Assembly: GCF_014172405.1 (NCBI RefSeq)
Contig: NZ_WNXC01000010.1
Location: 124,001-188,000, forward strand
DNA from: Pedobacter gandavensis
Lineage (GTDB): Bacteria; Bacteroidota; Bacteroidia; Sphingobacteriales; Sphingobacteriaceae
Length of the DNA: 64,000 bases
Direction of reading: 5' to 3'
Below, one piece after another: positions 1-8,996 of this stretch; the first letter of the stretch is position 1, and every line of letters starts with the position of its first letter. The notes under the pieces were generated by a model. It worked only from the letters and a program-made list of their open reading frames with translations, was not told the DNA's origin and did not search any database. The position numbers and the translations under genes were made by a program.

Positions 1-119
1 GTCCGACTTTATTCTTTGAAATTATTGAAAGAAAAGGTGCACAATCCTTCGGTGCCGGCAATTTCAAAGCCTTATTTGAATCCCTGGAACGTGAGCAGGA
101 ATTGAGAGGTAACTTATAA
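1..119 (+). CDS. hpd: 4-hydroxyphenylpyruvate dioxygenase, C-terminal end (partial)
   Basis: Only the last 38 codons are in the window, read in the frame that begins at base 3 and stopping with TAA at 117-119. The peptide starts PTLFFEIIERKG and ends LEREQELRGNL, which matches the highly conserved C-terminus of HPPD. The enzyme converts 4-hydroxyphenylpyruvate to homogentisate in tyrosine breakdown. The Glu in LFFEII corresponds to the third iron ligand of the family. The rest of the gene lies to the left of the window. A hairpin with a T-run follows. Confidence 0.9.
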   Translation, partial: PTLFFEIIERKGAQSFGAGNFKALFESLEREQELRGNL

Positions 120-147
120 AAAACTGACGCTTATTATTCATAAAACG

Positions 148-180
148 AAAGCCAGTCTGGAAACAGTACTGGCTTTTTTA
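148..180 (+). terminator. intrinsic terminator after hpd
   Basis: A 9-bp stem AAAGCCAGT (148-156) pairs with ACTGGCTTT (168-176) and runs into a T-rich tail. It lies 28 bp behind the hpd stop codon and points the same way. Confidence 0.8.
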
Positions 181-243
181 TGTTACAGAAGATGGGATTT
201 ACGAAAAAATAGTTAATTTCGGCCTTCTAGGCAACCTGCGGGA

Positions 244-1164
244 ATGGACATTAACATCATCGGAAGCATCTCATTATTTTTCACACGCTTTAGTGCGGCA
301 TTTAAATTATTTCAAAAGAATGACCCCTTGCGTCTTGCCGGTGCCACTGCTTTTTTTGCCAACTTCGCGCTACCTCCGATCCTGATCATATTAATTCGTT
401 TATTTGGTTTTTTTATGGATAGGAAAACCCTGGCAAACACGTTATTTGAACGTTTAGGGACGGTATTAGACGACAGCAGTACTACTCAAATCAGACAGGT
501 CTTGCGAAATATCAGGGGTGTCGACCATCAATGGTATGCGACCGTATTGAGTTTTATCTTTTTCTTATTTGTAGCCACTACACTTTTTGCAGTAATCAAA
601 AATTCCATGGACCAAATTTGGTCGATTGGCATTAAAGAAAAGGTAGGATTCTATTTCAAAATGAAACTCAGGGCACGTTCTTTTGTCATCATTTTACTGG
701 CAGGACTCCTATTCTTTGTTGGGATCATGACTGATAGCATGCAGGCGATCATCGGAACTTATGTCAACAATGCTGCCCCAACTTTTGGAAGATTTTTCCT
801 CTTAATGTTAAACCAGGTCTTGTTCATTATCATTGTAACCACCTGGTTCTCTGTCTTATTTAAATACCTGACTAATGGCCGCCCAGGCTGGAAAGCTGCC
901 ATTCATGGAGGCATCCTGACCGGTATCTTATTTACCATTGGGAAATCTATCCTGAGGATTATGCTTCCCCTTAGTGGCATTGGAAACATTTATGGCACCT
1001 CAGGCTCTATTGTCCTGATTATGCTCTTTGTCTTCTATTCTTCCTTTATTTTTTACTTCGGTGCTTGTTATGTCAAAGTGCTGAGTGATGACAAAAATCG
1101 TCCCATACGCCCTATAAAAGGCGCATTCAACTACGAAATCAAAGAAATAATAAAAAGCGCTTAA
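244..1164 (+). CDS. YihY/BrkB-type inner membrane protein
   Basis: 306 aa, about the usual length for the YihY/virulence factor BrkB family. These proteins were once called ribonuclease BN by mistake and their function is still unclear. About six hydrophobic segments are visible, near residues 40-60, 95-120, 145-165, 185-210, 220-245 and 255-280. The family-typical aromatic and glycine motif is seen in YGTSGSIVLIMLFVFYSSFI near the C-terminus. The N-terminal loop carries DPLRLAGATAFF, which resembles the family signature around the first membrane span. The start is the first ATG in frame. A weak -7-like TAATTTCG lies at 214-221. The gene stands alone and meets a minus-strand gene 5 bp after its stop. 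Confidence 0.8.
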   Translation: MDINIIGSISLFFTRFSAAFKLFQKNDPLRLAGATAFFANFALPPILIILIRLFGFFMDRKTLANTLFERLGTVLDDSSTTQIRQVLRNIRGVDHQWYATVLSFIFFLFVATTLFAVIKNSMDQIWSIGIKEKVGFYFKMKLRARSFVIILLAGLLFFVGIMTDSMQAIIGTYVNNAAPTFGRFFLLMLNQVLFIIIVTTWFSVLFKYLTNGRPGWKAAIHGGILTGILFTIGKSILRIMLPLSGIGNIYGTSGSIVLIMLFVFYSSFIFYFGACYVKVLSDDKNRPIRPIKGAFNYEIKEIIKSA

Positions 1165-1169
1165 CCAAG

Positions 1170-1454
1170 TTATACTACGGCAACTTTCTCGAATCCCTGC
1201 ATTTCAAACACGGCCAGTTTACTAAGCAGGTTATAATGAAGTGTCCCAAAAAGATTCACTATACCTTCTTTATTTCTACCTTCAATGCAGATGCTTTCTT
1301 TTAGGATGTCTTTGTGTTGCAAAATCTGGTCAGACAAAATCACCTCTTCATCCTGAATTTTAACATCATTAGCTTCAATAGAGAACTGTTTTAGCAGCTC
1401 TAGAAAGCCTTTTCCATTCAATAATAATTCTTTGATACCCATGGTTTTCCTCAT
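1170..1454 (-). CDS. small conserved-looking hypothetical protein
   Basis: 94 aa with no signal peptide or membrane span. It is mixed alpha/beta in character and mildly acidic, with the C-terminus AVFEMQGFEKVAVV. I do not recognise the family. Two starts are possible, ATG at 1454 or the in-frame ATG at 1442 (MGIKELLLNG). It lies tail-to-tail with the YihY gene and 95 bp downstream of the PorT-like gene on the same strand, beyond that gene's terminator hairpin. It is probably a real gene given its clean reading frame, but the function is unknown. Confidence 0.55.
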   Translation of the reverse strand: MRKTMGIKELLLNGKGFLELLKQFSIEANDVKIQDEEVILSDQILQHKDILKESICIEGRNKEGIVNLFGTLHYNLLSKLAVFEMQGFEKVAVV

Positions 1455-1490
1455 TTAGTTAGGGAGAATCATAATATCAATTTTAGCGCC

Positions 1491-1525
1491 AAAAAAAGGG
1501 CAAAACCCTAAAGCTCAGCCCTTTT
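1491..1525 (-). terminator. terminator after PorT-like gene
   Basis: On the minus strand the stem AAAAGGGC/GCCCTTTT (1494-1501 and 1518-1525) is followed by seven T residues. It lies 25 bp behind the stop of the PorT-like gene. Confidence 0.75.
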
Positions 1526-1549
1526 CCACAAATGTTGAAAAATTCTATT

Positions 1550-2140
1550 TTAGAACAAACGATAAGCTAGTCCTAGCGTAAATAAACCTAGTTTCTTAGC
1601 ACCACTAAATTCATCTTTGCCAATTTTGGTCAAACCTTGTTCATATCTTAGGTCAATCCCTAATTTACTGACGTCCAGACCTGCGCCAAATTGCCATGCA
1701 AAGTTTTGATCTTTAAATTTACCTTTAAAAGCCTCAGTTGCTGCTGCTTTAATTGTCTGATCTTTACTTAAAACAAAAGATACAACCGGTCCGGTATTTA
1801 AACGAATGCCCACTCCTGCTGCGCCAATTTTTGTACCCACTAAAACCGGGATATCTAAACTGGTAAAATCTACATTAGTATCAAAACCATTTGGATCTTT
1901 TAATGAAGTGTTTTTACCTGAAATATACATCTCTGGTTGCAAGTGGATTCCTGCTGCTCCAATACGGGCCCAAACACCACCATAATATCCTGCTCTATTG
2001 TCACTTTTCAAGGTACCTTCTGTACTAAACTTGGTCAGATTGACCCCACCCTTTAATCCGAATTGAAAACTAGGCAAGATCTGACTAAACGCCATCATAC
2101 TCGAACAGATGAATAACGCAGATAAGATTATTTTTTTCAT
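1550..2140 (-). CDS. PorT-like outer membrane beta-barrel protein
   Basis: 196 aa with a clear Sec signal peptide (residues 1-20, ending SMMAFSQ) and a mature part made of alternating beta segments. It begins FQFGLKGGVNLTKFS, typical of the PorT/outer membrane beta-barrel family of Bacteroidota, and ends in an aromatic-rich strand ending RLF, as is usual for BAM substrates. Strand-like stretches recur, for example AGYYGGVWARIGAAGIHLQPEMYI and GIDLRYEQGLTKI. The predicted location is the outer membrane. Family members range from PorT (type IX secretion) to general small barrels. This one is too generic to assign to secretion, and no other por genes are nearby. Confidence 0.8.
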   Translation of the reverse strand: MKKIILSALFICSSMMAFSQILPSFQFGLKGGVNLTKFSTEGTLKSDNRAGYYGGVWARIGAAGIHLQPEMYISGKNTSLKDPNGFDTNVDFTSLDIPVLVGTKIGAAGVGIRLNTGPVVSFVLSKDQTIKAAATEAFKGKFKDQNFAWQFGAGLDVSKLGIDLRYEQGLTKIGKDEFSGAKKLGLFTLGLAYRLF

Positions 2141-2288
2141 AATGTAATGTTAGGTTGATATTTTAACTGTTATGTAAAACTAAGAATATTTTTAATTCAT
2201 CAGTATATTACGTAATTTTATATTTATAATCGCCTATTTGAAATCATGTTAGAATTCGAAGGTGAGGCCCTTATCATCACCTATTTAG

Positions 2289-4085
2289 ATGGATTTTACA
2301 TTTAATGCCTACTCCTATTTCTTAATTTTTTTTGGGGCAATCACCCTTTTCTTAAGCTGGTATGCTTACCGCCAAGACCATGGTGCAGTCCGATTGTTTG
2401 GTCTCATGATGTTGTCCAATGCCATTTGGTCCATAGCTTATGGATTTGAACTTGCGACGAACAACCTCTCAGACGCCAAATTTTTCATCGATATAGAGTA
2501 TATCGGCATCACCACCGTCCCGCTCTACTGGCTACTATTCTGTTTAAAGCTATCCGGAAAAGAATACTGGTATAAGCGAACTTTAAATCTATCTATATTG
2601 ATCATTGTAGCCGCAATTACATCCATTCTGGTATGGACTAACGACTACCATCATCTGCATTATAAACATTATTTTATGGATACCAGTGGTCCATTTCCAT
2701 TGGTCTCCATTGAACCCGGCATCAGCTATAGAATATTCACCACCTATTTCTACGTCTTATTAGCCATCGGTAGTTATCTCCTGATCTCCACCTTTCGAAA
2801 AGCTGACTCCATTTATAAAAGGCAAAACTACAGCATCATCGTTGCTGCCCTTATTCCATGGGTGACCAATATTGCTTATACCTTCGGGTTCCGCCCTGTT
2901 GAAAACCTGGACCTAACCCCATTTGCTTTTGCGGGTACCATTACTTTTGTAGCGATAGCCGTTTATCGGTACAAACTTTTCGACGTATTGCCAGTGGCCA
3001 GAGAAAAGGTTTTAGACTTAATTCAAGATGGTTTCCTGGTGATCGACAGCAAATATAGGGTGATTGATTACAACCATGCTTTAAGAAAATACCTGGATGA
3101 ACCGAACAGCAAAAAGATTATTGGTGCATCGATTGAATCCCTATTCCCTGAACAGGATGCTTTTATTCAATGCATAAAAAAACACCAGTCGGGTAAAGTA
3201 GAATTACGTTTAGAAAGCCCATTAGGGGTTCATGATCTGGAAGCAGATATCCTTTACCTCGACGAAAATCAACTGAGTAACAATGCAACAATCATTAAGT
3301 TCCAGGACCTGACGCACTTTAAACAAGAATCTTTAAGATCATTGGGGCAAACCGAGGAACTAAAAAAGTTAAACCAGTTAAAAGACCGGATTTTCTCCAT
3401 CATCGCCCATGACCTTCGCGGTCCATTGGTAAATCTTTCGGAAGTACTCAAAATGATCTCCAATGATGAAATCACTATTGAAGAGTTTAAAATGTTATCA
3501 CCGACCTTAAACAAAGACATTTTGTATACCACAGAGCTGCTGGAGAATATCTTACATTGGTCAAGAAGTCAATTAAAAGGATACGGTCTCAATAAAGAGT
3601 ACTTCGATTTGAGAAGCATGATCATCAATGAAGTCAATTATCATTTACCTTCAGCGACTTCAAAAAACGTTAAAATTATACAGGATGTATTTCCGGGAAT
3701 CATGGTTTATGCAGACATGTTAATGATTCAAATCGTAGTGCGCAACTTACTGAGTAATGCGATAAAATTCTGTTACGAAGGCTGCGAAATTGACATTTCT
3801 TCTGTTTACAACAGAGGCAAGATGATGCTTTCCATCAATGATAATGGGGTTGGGATAAAACCAGAAACAGTTGAAAAATTATTTAGCGGAGAGAACATGT
3901 CGACAAGAGGTACCTTCAATGAAAAAGGAACCGGACTAGGCCTGGTGGTATGCAAAGAGTTTATGGAACGTAATGAAGGTACCATTACCGTGGAAAGTGA
4001 GTTGGGACTAGGTACTAAGTTCAACTTATTTATCCCTTTTGAGCCAGGAAATGATGATTTTATAAAAAAATCCGATAAGCATTAA
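2289..4085 (+). CDS. orphan histidine kinase with 7TM sensor and PAS domain
   Basis: 598 aa. Residues 1-225 hold seven hydrophobic segments of the type found in 7TM N-terminal histidine kinase regions. A PAS-like domain follows (about 240-350, with VLDLIQDGFLVIDSKYRV), then a HisKA dimerisation domain with the H-box FSIIAHDLRGPL (phospho-acceptor His374) and a HATPase_c domain. In the latter the N box (LLSNAIKF), G1 (INDNGVGI) and G2 (GTGLGLVVCKEF) are intact. The enzyme should autophosphorylate and pass phosphate to a response regulator, but no regulator gene is adjacent, so it is an orphan. The ligand is unknown. The stop codon lies inside the terminator stem. Confidence 0.9.
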   Translation: MDFTFNAYSYFLIFFGAITLFLSWYAYRQDHGAVRLFGLMMLSNAIWSIAYGFELATNNLSDAKFFIDIEYIGITTVPLYWLLFCLKLSGKEYWYKRTLNLSILIIVAAITSILVWTNDYHHLHYKHYFMDTSGPFPLVSIEPGISYRIFTTYFYVLLAIGSYLLISTFRKADSIYKRQNYSIIVAALIPWVTNIAYTFGFRPVENLDLTPFAFAGTITFVAIAVYRYKLFDVLPVAREKVLDLIQDGFLVIDSKYRVIDYNHALRKYLDEPNSKKIIGASIESLFPEQDAFIQCIKKHQSGKVELRLESPLGVHDLEADILYLDENQLSNNATIIKFQDLTHFKQESLRSLGQTEELKKLNQLKDRIFSIIAHDLRGPLVNLSEVLKMISNDEITIEEFKMLSPTLNKDILYTTELLENILHWSRSQLKGYGLNKEYFDLRSMIINEVNYHLPSATSKNVKIIQDVFPGIMVYADMLMIQIVVRNLLSNAIKFCYEGCEIDISSVYNRGKMMLSINDNGVGIKPETVEKLFSGENMSTRGTFNEKGTGLGLVVCKEFMERNEGTITVESELGLGTKFNLFIPFEPGNDDFIKKSDKH

Positions 4086-4100
4086 CGCTTACCGGATTTT
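4067..4100 (+). terminator. terminator overlapping kinase stop codon
   Basis: The arms AAAATCCGATAAGC (4067-4080) and GCTTACCGGATTTT (4087-4100) pair with one mismatch. The kinase stop codon (4083-4085) sits in the loop. The arms have A-rich and T-rich ends, so it may work in both directions and also serve the minus-strand gene at 4163. Confidence 0.7.
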
Positions 4101-4162
4101 GTAAATTGCTTTCTATTAATTCAAAGGCTATCTCCTAAAAAACACTGGTCAACATTTTTAAT

Positions 4163-4462
4163 TTAGTGGCCTGTTGCTTCGTTGATGATTTGTTTTTCTT
4201 TTAAAGCCTCCACATTGTTTTTGTTTCCAAAATTCTGAGTTTTATCCGCAAAATACTCCAGGATTCCTACAATGGTATCCAGGTTATCCGAAACCCGTTG
4301 ATGCATATCGGGAAGATCTTTATCTAACCTTTTATCACCCAATTCAATATTGTCTACTTCAATCTTACCTATCTTTTGGATAATCGCTTGTTGTGAGTGT
4401 TGTAAATCCTCCAACTCCCTGACTATCTTCTCCATTAATTCGAACTTTTTTAATGTATCCAT
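4163..4462 (-). CDS. small helical hypothetical protein
   Basis: 99 aa, highly charged and predicted almost wholly helical. Residues 1-50 have a heptad-like pattern (LMEKIVRELEDLQHSQQAII) suggesting a coiled coil. No signal peptide, membrane span or known motif is seen. It lies alone between the orphan kinase, which it faces tail-to-tail, and the TPR gene, from which it diverges. I do not recognise the family. A role linked to the kinase is possible only by position. Confidence 0.55.
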   Translation of the reverse strand: MDTLKKFELMEKIVRELEDLQHSQQAIIQKIGKIEVDNIELGDKRLDKDLPDMHQRVSDNLDTIVGILEYFADKTQNFGNKNNVEALKEKQIINEATGH

Positions 4463-4623
4463 ACTTTTTTCGATTTAAATTAACACTCCATTGTTATGGT
4501 AATAGAACCAATTACCCTGCCAAGATGTTTTCTTTTTTTCGATTAGGCACCGATTCCGACATTTATAATTTGGAAAGCTCAGATCAAACTAATAAATTAG
4601 TTGTACCGAACAACCCAATTGAT

Positions 4624-4656
4624 TTTGTTCACATCAACCTAATTAATTTATCTTTC
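4624..4656 (+). promoter_or_regulatory. candidate promoter for the TPR gene
   Basis: A TTTG (4624-4627) lies 21 nt upstream of TATCTTTC (4649-4656). This is one base away from the Bacteroidota pattern TTTG-N19-21-TAnnTTTG. The start codon is 22 nt further on. Confidence 0.5.
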
Positions 4657-4678
4657 AAAAAATAAAACCATTTTACGC

Positions 4679-5827
4679 ATGAAAAAACTCCTCCTTTTTG
4701 TAATCCTGCTGACCTGTACTTATTACGTAAATGGCCAAACGACTTCCGTTGTTGACAAAGAAAAATTACTAGACCTATTTCAATCGCAACGTTACCTGGA
4801 GGCCGCTCAATACCTGCAGGGCGTTTACAAAGACGACACCAAAGATCCAAAGGAGATCTCGCAATTGGCTTACGCCTACCTTATGGCCGGAAAACTAGCG
4901 GAAGCAGAAAAGAATTATTTAAAACTATACGCAGAAAAACCAGATGACATTCCTGGATTATTCAACCTGACGAATATCAATTTAAGAAGAGGAAACAATG
5001 CTAAAGCCAAGGAATTTCTGACTAAAATTGTTGCACTTGACAGTAATAATTTTAACGCCTATAAGCAAATCGGGCGCATCGAAAAAGAGCAGGGAGAGCT
5101 TTTACCTATGCTAAAAAGCTTCAGAACTGCCAATAGGCTGAACCCAACTGATGCAGATGTCGCTTATGACTTAAGTGAACTCTATTTCAAGATGAAGATG
5201 TACCCATTATCTTTAAGCGTTCTAGAACCTGCTTTAGCAGTCGACACCAGTAATCTTCAGTTACTAAAAATGAAGATGCCTGCAAGCATAGGTTCAAAAA
5301 AATATAAGGAGGCAATTCTGACGGGAGAGAAATTATTGAGTTATGGCGACAGCTCCAACTTTGTATTGAATAACATTGCAAAGAGTCATTTCTTACTCTT
5401 GAACTATCAAAAAGCATTAGATTACTTTTTAAAAGTGAATAATAAAAGTGATGATGCTGAGGGCCTTTTGTATAATATTTCCTTAAGTTACCGAGGAATT
5501 AAGGACTTTAGTAATGCCGCAAAATACTTAGATCTAACCATTAAAGCCGCAATTTCTCCAAAAACATCGAGTTATTATGGTCTTTTAGGTGATTCTTATG
5601 AAAATATTGATAAAAACGACCTTGCAAATGCAGCCTACAAACGAGGGCTATTGTTTGAAAACAATGGTAGTTTATACTATAACATCGCCTTGGTTTATGA
5701 GACTAAGCTTAACGACAAGAAAAATGCCATCAGCTATTACCAACAATACCTGAAAACAGTAAATGCTGAAGAGCAGCCCAAACTGATCGTTTTTATCAAA
5801 AATAAGATTGAAGAGCTAAAAAGGTAA
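4679..5827 (+). CDS. secreted tetratricopeptide-repeat protein
   Basis: 382 aa. An N-terminal signal peptide (residues 1-20, MKKLLLFVILLTCTYYVNGQ) is followed by tandem TPR-like helix pairs over nearly the whole mature chain, for example LAYAYLMAGKLAEAEKNYLK, YDLSELYFKMKMYPLSLSVL and YNIALVYETKLNDKKNAISY. TPR arrays mediate protein-protein contacts, here most likely in the periplasm. No enzymatic domain is seen. The gene stops exactly one base before the end of the convergent riboflavin synthase gene, so the two coding ends touch without overlap. The specific partner is unknown. Confidence 0.75.
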   Translation: MKKLLLFVILLTCTYYVNGQTTSVVDKEKLLDLFQSQRYLEAAQYLQGVYKDDTKDPKEISQLAYAYLMAGKLAEAEKNYLKLYAEKPDDIPGLFNLTNINLRRGNNAKAKEFLTKIVALDSNNFNAYKQIGRIEKEQGELLPMLKSFRTANRLNPTDADVAYDLSELYFKMKMYPLSLSVLEPALAVDTSNLQLLKMKMPASIGSKKYKEAILTGEKLLSYGDSSNFVLNNIAKSHFLLLNYQKALDYFLKVNNKSDDAEGLLYNISLSYRGIKDFSNAAKYLDLTIKAAISPKTSSYYGLLGDSYENIDKNDLANAAYKRGLLFENNGSLYYNIALVYETKLNDKKNAISYYQQYLKTVNAEEQPKLIVFIKNKIEELKR

Positions 5828-6415
5828 CTAAACGCGTCCCATCAAACGGGCTACGTATTTACCAATCACATCAAATTCAAGGTTTACGGTATCACCAACA
5901 TTCACCTGATGAAGGTTGGTGTTTTCATAAGTGTAGGGAATAATAAAAACAGAAAACTCATCATTTTCTGACCCTACCACCGTTAAGCTGATTCCGTTTA
6001 CACAAGCAGATCCTTTCTCTACAGTAACATTACCAAATTGTGCATCATATTTAAAGCGATATTCCCAGCTTCCGTCTAGTTCTTCTCTTTTAATACAAAT
6101 GGCAGTCTGGTCTACATGTCCCTGAACAATATGTCCGTCCAATCGACCATTCATTTGCATACAACGTTCCAAATTAACTTTACTACCCACCTTTAAATGC
6201 TCAAGGTTAGTCTTTTCTAAAGTCTCCTGAATGGCGGTAACCGTATGTGTGTGGTCCGTTAAAGCCACAACTGTTAAACACACCCCATTATGCGACACAC
6301 TCTGATCGATTTTTAATTCGTTGCTCAATTCAGATTTAACGGTAAAATGAAGATTTGTTCCTTCCTCTCTAATCGCTTCTATTTCTCCTAGTGTTTCAAT
6401 TATACCTGTAAACAT
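5828..6415 (-). CDS. ribE: riboflavin synthase, alpha subunit
   Basis: 195 aa. It starts MFTGIIE and consists of two lumazine-binding repeats (about 1-88 and 97-184), with the paired GVCLTV and GISLTVVG motifs, the standard riboflavin synthase architecture. It joins two molecules of 6,7-dimethyl-8-ribityllumazine to give riboflavin and a pyrimidine by-product. The length fits the family. It follows accC by 3 bp and so is the last gene of a likely ltaE-accC-ribE transcript. No FMN riboswitch was seen before it and no other rib genes are nearby. Some genomes call this gene ribC. Confidence 0.95.
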   Translation of the reverse strand: MFTGIIETLGEIEAIREEGTNLHFTVKSELSNELKIDQSVSHNGVCLTVVALTDHTHTVTAIQETLEKTNLEHLKVGSKVNLERCMQMNGRLDGHIVQGHVDQTAICIKREELDGSWEYRFKYDAQFGNVTVEKGSACVNGISLTVVGSENDEFSVFIIPYTYENTNLHQVNVGDTVNLEFDVIGKYVARLMGRV

Positions 6416-6418
6416 TTG

Positions 6419-7906
6419 CTAATTATATTTTGTACGGTTTCTTTTCCAATTGCTAACCTGCTGCTCTTCAACAACTGCATTTCGCGCTATGGTTTTATTT
6501 TTATAAGTTATTGCTGCCATGACTGCTGCCATCAGCGCTTCATTTTCATCTGTTTGCTTCATCCTATCTGGACTAAAATACTTACTTACAAAATGAGTAT
6601 TGAAGTCACCAGATTTAAAAGCTTCATGCTGCATGACAAATTTACCAAAACCCAAGGTAGTTTTTATCCCAGTAATGTGATATTCGTCGATTGCGCGAAC
6701 CATTCTCTCCATCGCTTCTTCTCTTGTCTGACCGTAAGTAATCAGTTTCGCAATCATGGGATCATAATAAATAGGAATTTCCATTCCCTGTTCAAAACCA
6801 TCATCTACGCGCACACCATTCCCTTTTGGCGTTTCATAAACTTCCAAAGTTCCAATATCCGGTAAGAAATTATTTTCTGGATCTTCCGCATATACCCTCA
6901 ATTCAATCGCATGACCATTAATTTTCAGATCTTCCTGTCTATAGGACAGCACCTCTCCTCTTGCAATTTTAATTTGCTCCTTTACCAGATCTAAACCAGT
7001 GATCAGTTCTGTGACTGGATGCTCTACCTGGAGCCTGGTATTCATCTCTAAGAAGAAAAAATCAAGATTCTCATCCAGAATAAACTCTACTGTACCGGCT
7101 CCTACATAATTTACGGATCGGGCAACATCTACAGCACATTTACCCATTTTCGCTCTTATTTCTTCCGTAAGCACACTTGATGGCGCTTCTTCGATCACCT
7201 TCTGATGCCTGCGCTGCACAGAACATTCCCTTTCAAAAAGATGAATTATATTTCCATGAGTATCCCCAAGAACCTGTATTTCTATATGCCTTGGTGAGGA
7301 AACATAACGTTCGATAAATACTGCGCCATCGCCAAAAGCAGAAGTCGCTTCGCTAACGGCCAACTGCATCTGCTCTTCAAAATCTGCTACTTTTTCTACA
7401 ATGCGCATTCCTTTTCCACCACCACCTGCGGCAGCTTTAATCAGTATAGGGAAACCTACTTCTACCGCTCTGGACTTTGCCTCTTCGACATCTGTGATTG
7501 CCTCTTCCGTTCCGGGAACCATAGGAATCTGGTATTTCAAGGCAGCCGCTTTTGCAGACAACTTATTACCCATGATTTCCATCGCTTCTGGTGTAGGACC
7601 GATCAAAATTAACCCCGAAGCTTTCACTAATCTGGCAAAAGCAGCATTTTCAGATAGAAAACCATAGCCAGGATGAATCGCATCTGCACCGGTAATTTTA
7701 CTGGCTTCAATGATTTTATCACCCCGCAAATAACTCTGGTTAGATGCTGCCGGACCAATACAAATGGCCTCATCTGCATACCGAACATGGAGCGCAGTTC
7801 TATCCGCTTCCGAATAAACAGCAACCGTTTTAATCCCCATCTCACGTGCAGAGCGCATGATACGCAGTGCAATCTCGCCCCTATTGGCTATTAAAATTTT
7901 CTTCAT
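6419..7906 (-). CDS. accC: biotin carboxylase subunit of an acyl-CoA carboxylase
   Basis: 495 aa. The N-terminal biotin carboxylase domain starts KKILIANRGEIALRIMR. It is followed by an ATP-grasp domain with the glycine-rich loop AAAGGGGKGMRIV and the motif EMNTRLQVEHPVTE, then the C-terminal biotin carboxylase domain ending near FNTHFVSKYF. About 45 residues follow beyond the usual end of E. coli-type AccC (about 450 aa) and finish in a basic KRNRTKYN tail. It carboxylates biotin on a carrier protein using ATP and bicarbonate. No biotin carrier or carboxyltransferase gene is adjacent. The long form may serve an acetyl- or propionyl-CoA carboxylase, and the sequence alone does not decide between them. 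Confidence 0.9.
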   Translation of the reverse strand: MKKILIANRGEIALRIMRSAREMGIKTVAVYSEADRTALHVRYADEAICIGPAASNQSYLRGDKIIEASKITGADAIHPGYGFLSENAAFARLVKASGLILIGPTPEAMEIMGNKLSAKAAALKYQIPMVPGTEEAITDVEEAKSRAVEVGFPILIKAAAGGGGKGMRIVEKVADFEEQMQLAVSEATSAFGDGAVFIERYVSSPRHIEIQVLGDTHGNIIHLFERECSVQRRHQKVIEEAPSSVLTEEIRAKMGKCAVDVARSVNYVGAGTVEFILDENLDFFFLEMNTRLQVEHPVTELITGLDLVKEQIKIARGEVLSYRQEDLKINGHAIELRVYAEDPENNFLPDIGTLEVYETPKGNGVRVDDGFEQGMEIPIYYDPMIAKLITYGQTREEAMERMVRAIDEYHITGIKTTLGFGKFVMQHEAFKSGDFNTHFVSKYFSPDRMKQTDENEALMAAVMAAITYKNKTIARNAVVEEQQVSNWKRNRTKYN

Positions 7907-7913
7907 ATAAAGG

Positions 7914-8963
7914 TTATTTATGGGGAGAGGGATTTAAATGTAAAATTATTTCCAGGGCACGATCGATCATCTCAGATGAAATGTCCAAATGCGTGACCAT
8001 ACGCACTGTTCGTGGCCCTGTGGTCCCGCAGGCGATTCCTTTTTCTGCAAAAAGATGAACAATATTTTCTGTGTTATAACCCTTTGCAATTTCGAAAATT
8101 ACAATATTAGTCTCAACAGGCATAACCGACGCGACGTAACTCACCTGATTCAATATGCCAGCTAATGCTTTAGCATGATCATGATCAACAGACATTCTAT
8201 CCACATGATTATCCAAAGCATAAATTCCTGCCGCAGCTAAAAACCCTGATTGTCTCATCCCGCCACCAAATGCTTTCCGGATTTTAACTGCCTTTTTTAT
8301 GGTTTCTTTGCTACCTAACAGAACGGAACCTACCGGAGCACCCAAACCTTTAGATAAGCAGACAGAAATGCCGTCGAAATATTGGCCGTAATGCTTCGCT
8401 GAATTTCCTGTTGCTACCAGCGCATTAAATATTCTAGCGCCATCCAGGTGAAGTTTAAGCCCTTTTATATTACATAAGGTATGAATGGGTTCGATTTGTG
8501 CCAAATGATAACAAGCTCCTCCCCCCTTGTTCACGGTATTTTCCAACACCACCAGGCTTGAATTTGGATAATGAATGTTTTGTTCATTGATTTCTGGTTC
8601 TATCAATTCCGGACTAATGATCCCACGCGGACCATGTAACAGCCTGACAGAAGCCATAGAATGATAAGCAATTCCACCTCCCTCATAACGATAAACATGA
8701 GCGCTCTGGTCGCAAATAACCTCATCCATGGGCTGGGTAAAACATTTGATTGCGATCTGATTGGTCATCGTCCCGGAAGGACAAAACAATCCAGCTTCCA
8801 TGTTAAACATTCCGGCAAGCTTTGTTTCCAGCTGATGAACAGTTTCATCTTCCCCAAAAACATCGTCGCCGACTTTCGCAGCCATCATAGCCGCCAACAT
8901 TCCTGCCGTTGGTTTGGTAACCGTATCGCTTCTCAAATCAATCTTTATTGCCATCACATTCAT
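7914..8963 (-). CDS. ltaE: low-specificity L-threonine aldolase
   Basis: 349 aa, the usual length. It is a fold-type I PLP enzyme with the family start IDLRSDTVTKPT, the motif PSGTMTNQIAI, the cofactor Asp in LHLDGARIFNA and the Schiff-base lysine in CLSKGLGAPVGS (Lys205). It splits L-threonine or allo-threonine into glycine and acetaldehyde. Two starts are possible, ATG at 8963 or ATG at 8954 (MAIKIDLRS), and the second fits the family's N-terminus more tightly. It is the first gene of a compact minus-strand run, with 7 bp to accC and then 3 bp to ribE. Confidence 0.9.
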   Translation of the reverse strand: MNVMAIKIDLRSDTVTKPTAGMLAAMMAAKVGDDVFGEDETVHQLETKLAGMFNMEAGLFCPSGTMTNQIAIKCFTQPMDEVICDQSAHVYRYEGGGIAYHSMASVRLLHGPRGIISPELIEPEINEQNIHYPNSSLVVLENTVNKGGGACYHLAQIEPIHTLCNIKGLKLHLDGARIFNALVATGNSAKHYGQYFDGISVCLSKGLGAPVGSVLLGSKETIKKAVKIRKAFGGGMRQSGFLAAAGIYALDNHVDRMSVDHDHAKALAGILNQVSYVASVMPVETNIVIFEIAKGYNTENIVHLFAEKGIACGTTGPRTVRMVTHLDISSEMIDRALEIILHLNPSPHK

Positions 8964-8996
8964 TATTATAGCTTTCTACAAATATTAACTTTTTAA

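Noticed and set aside
6416..6865. 149-codon plus-strand frame
   Set aside because: It lies antisense to accC, a certain gene, and has a composition unlike a protein.
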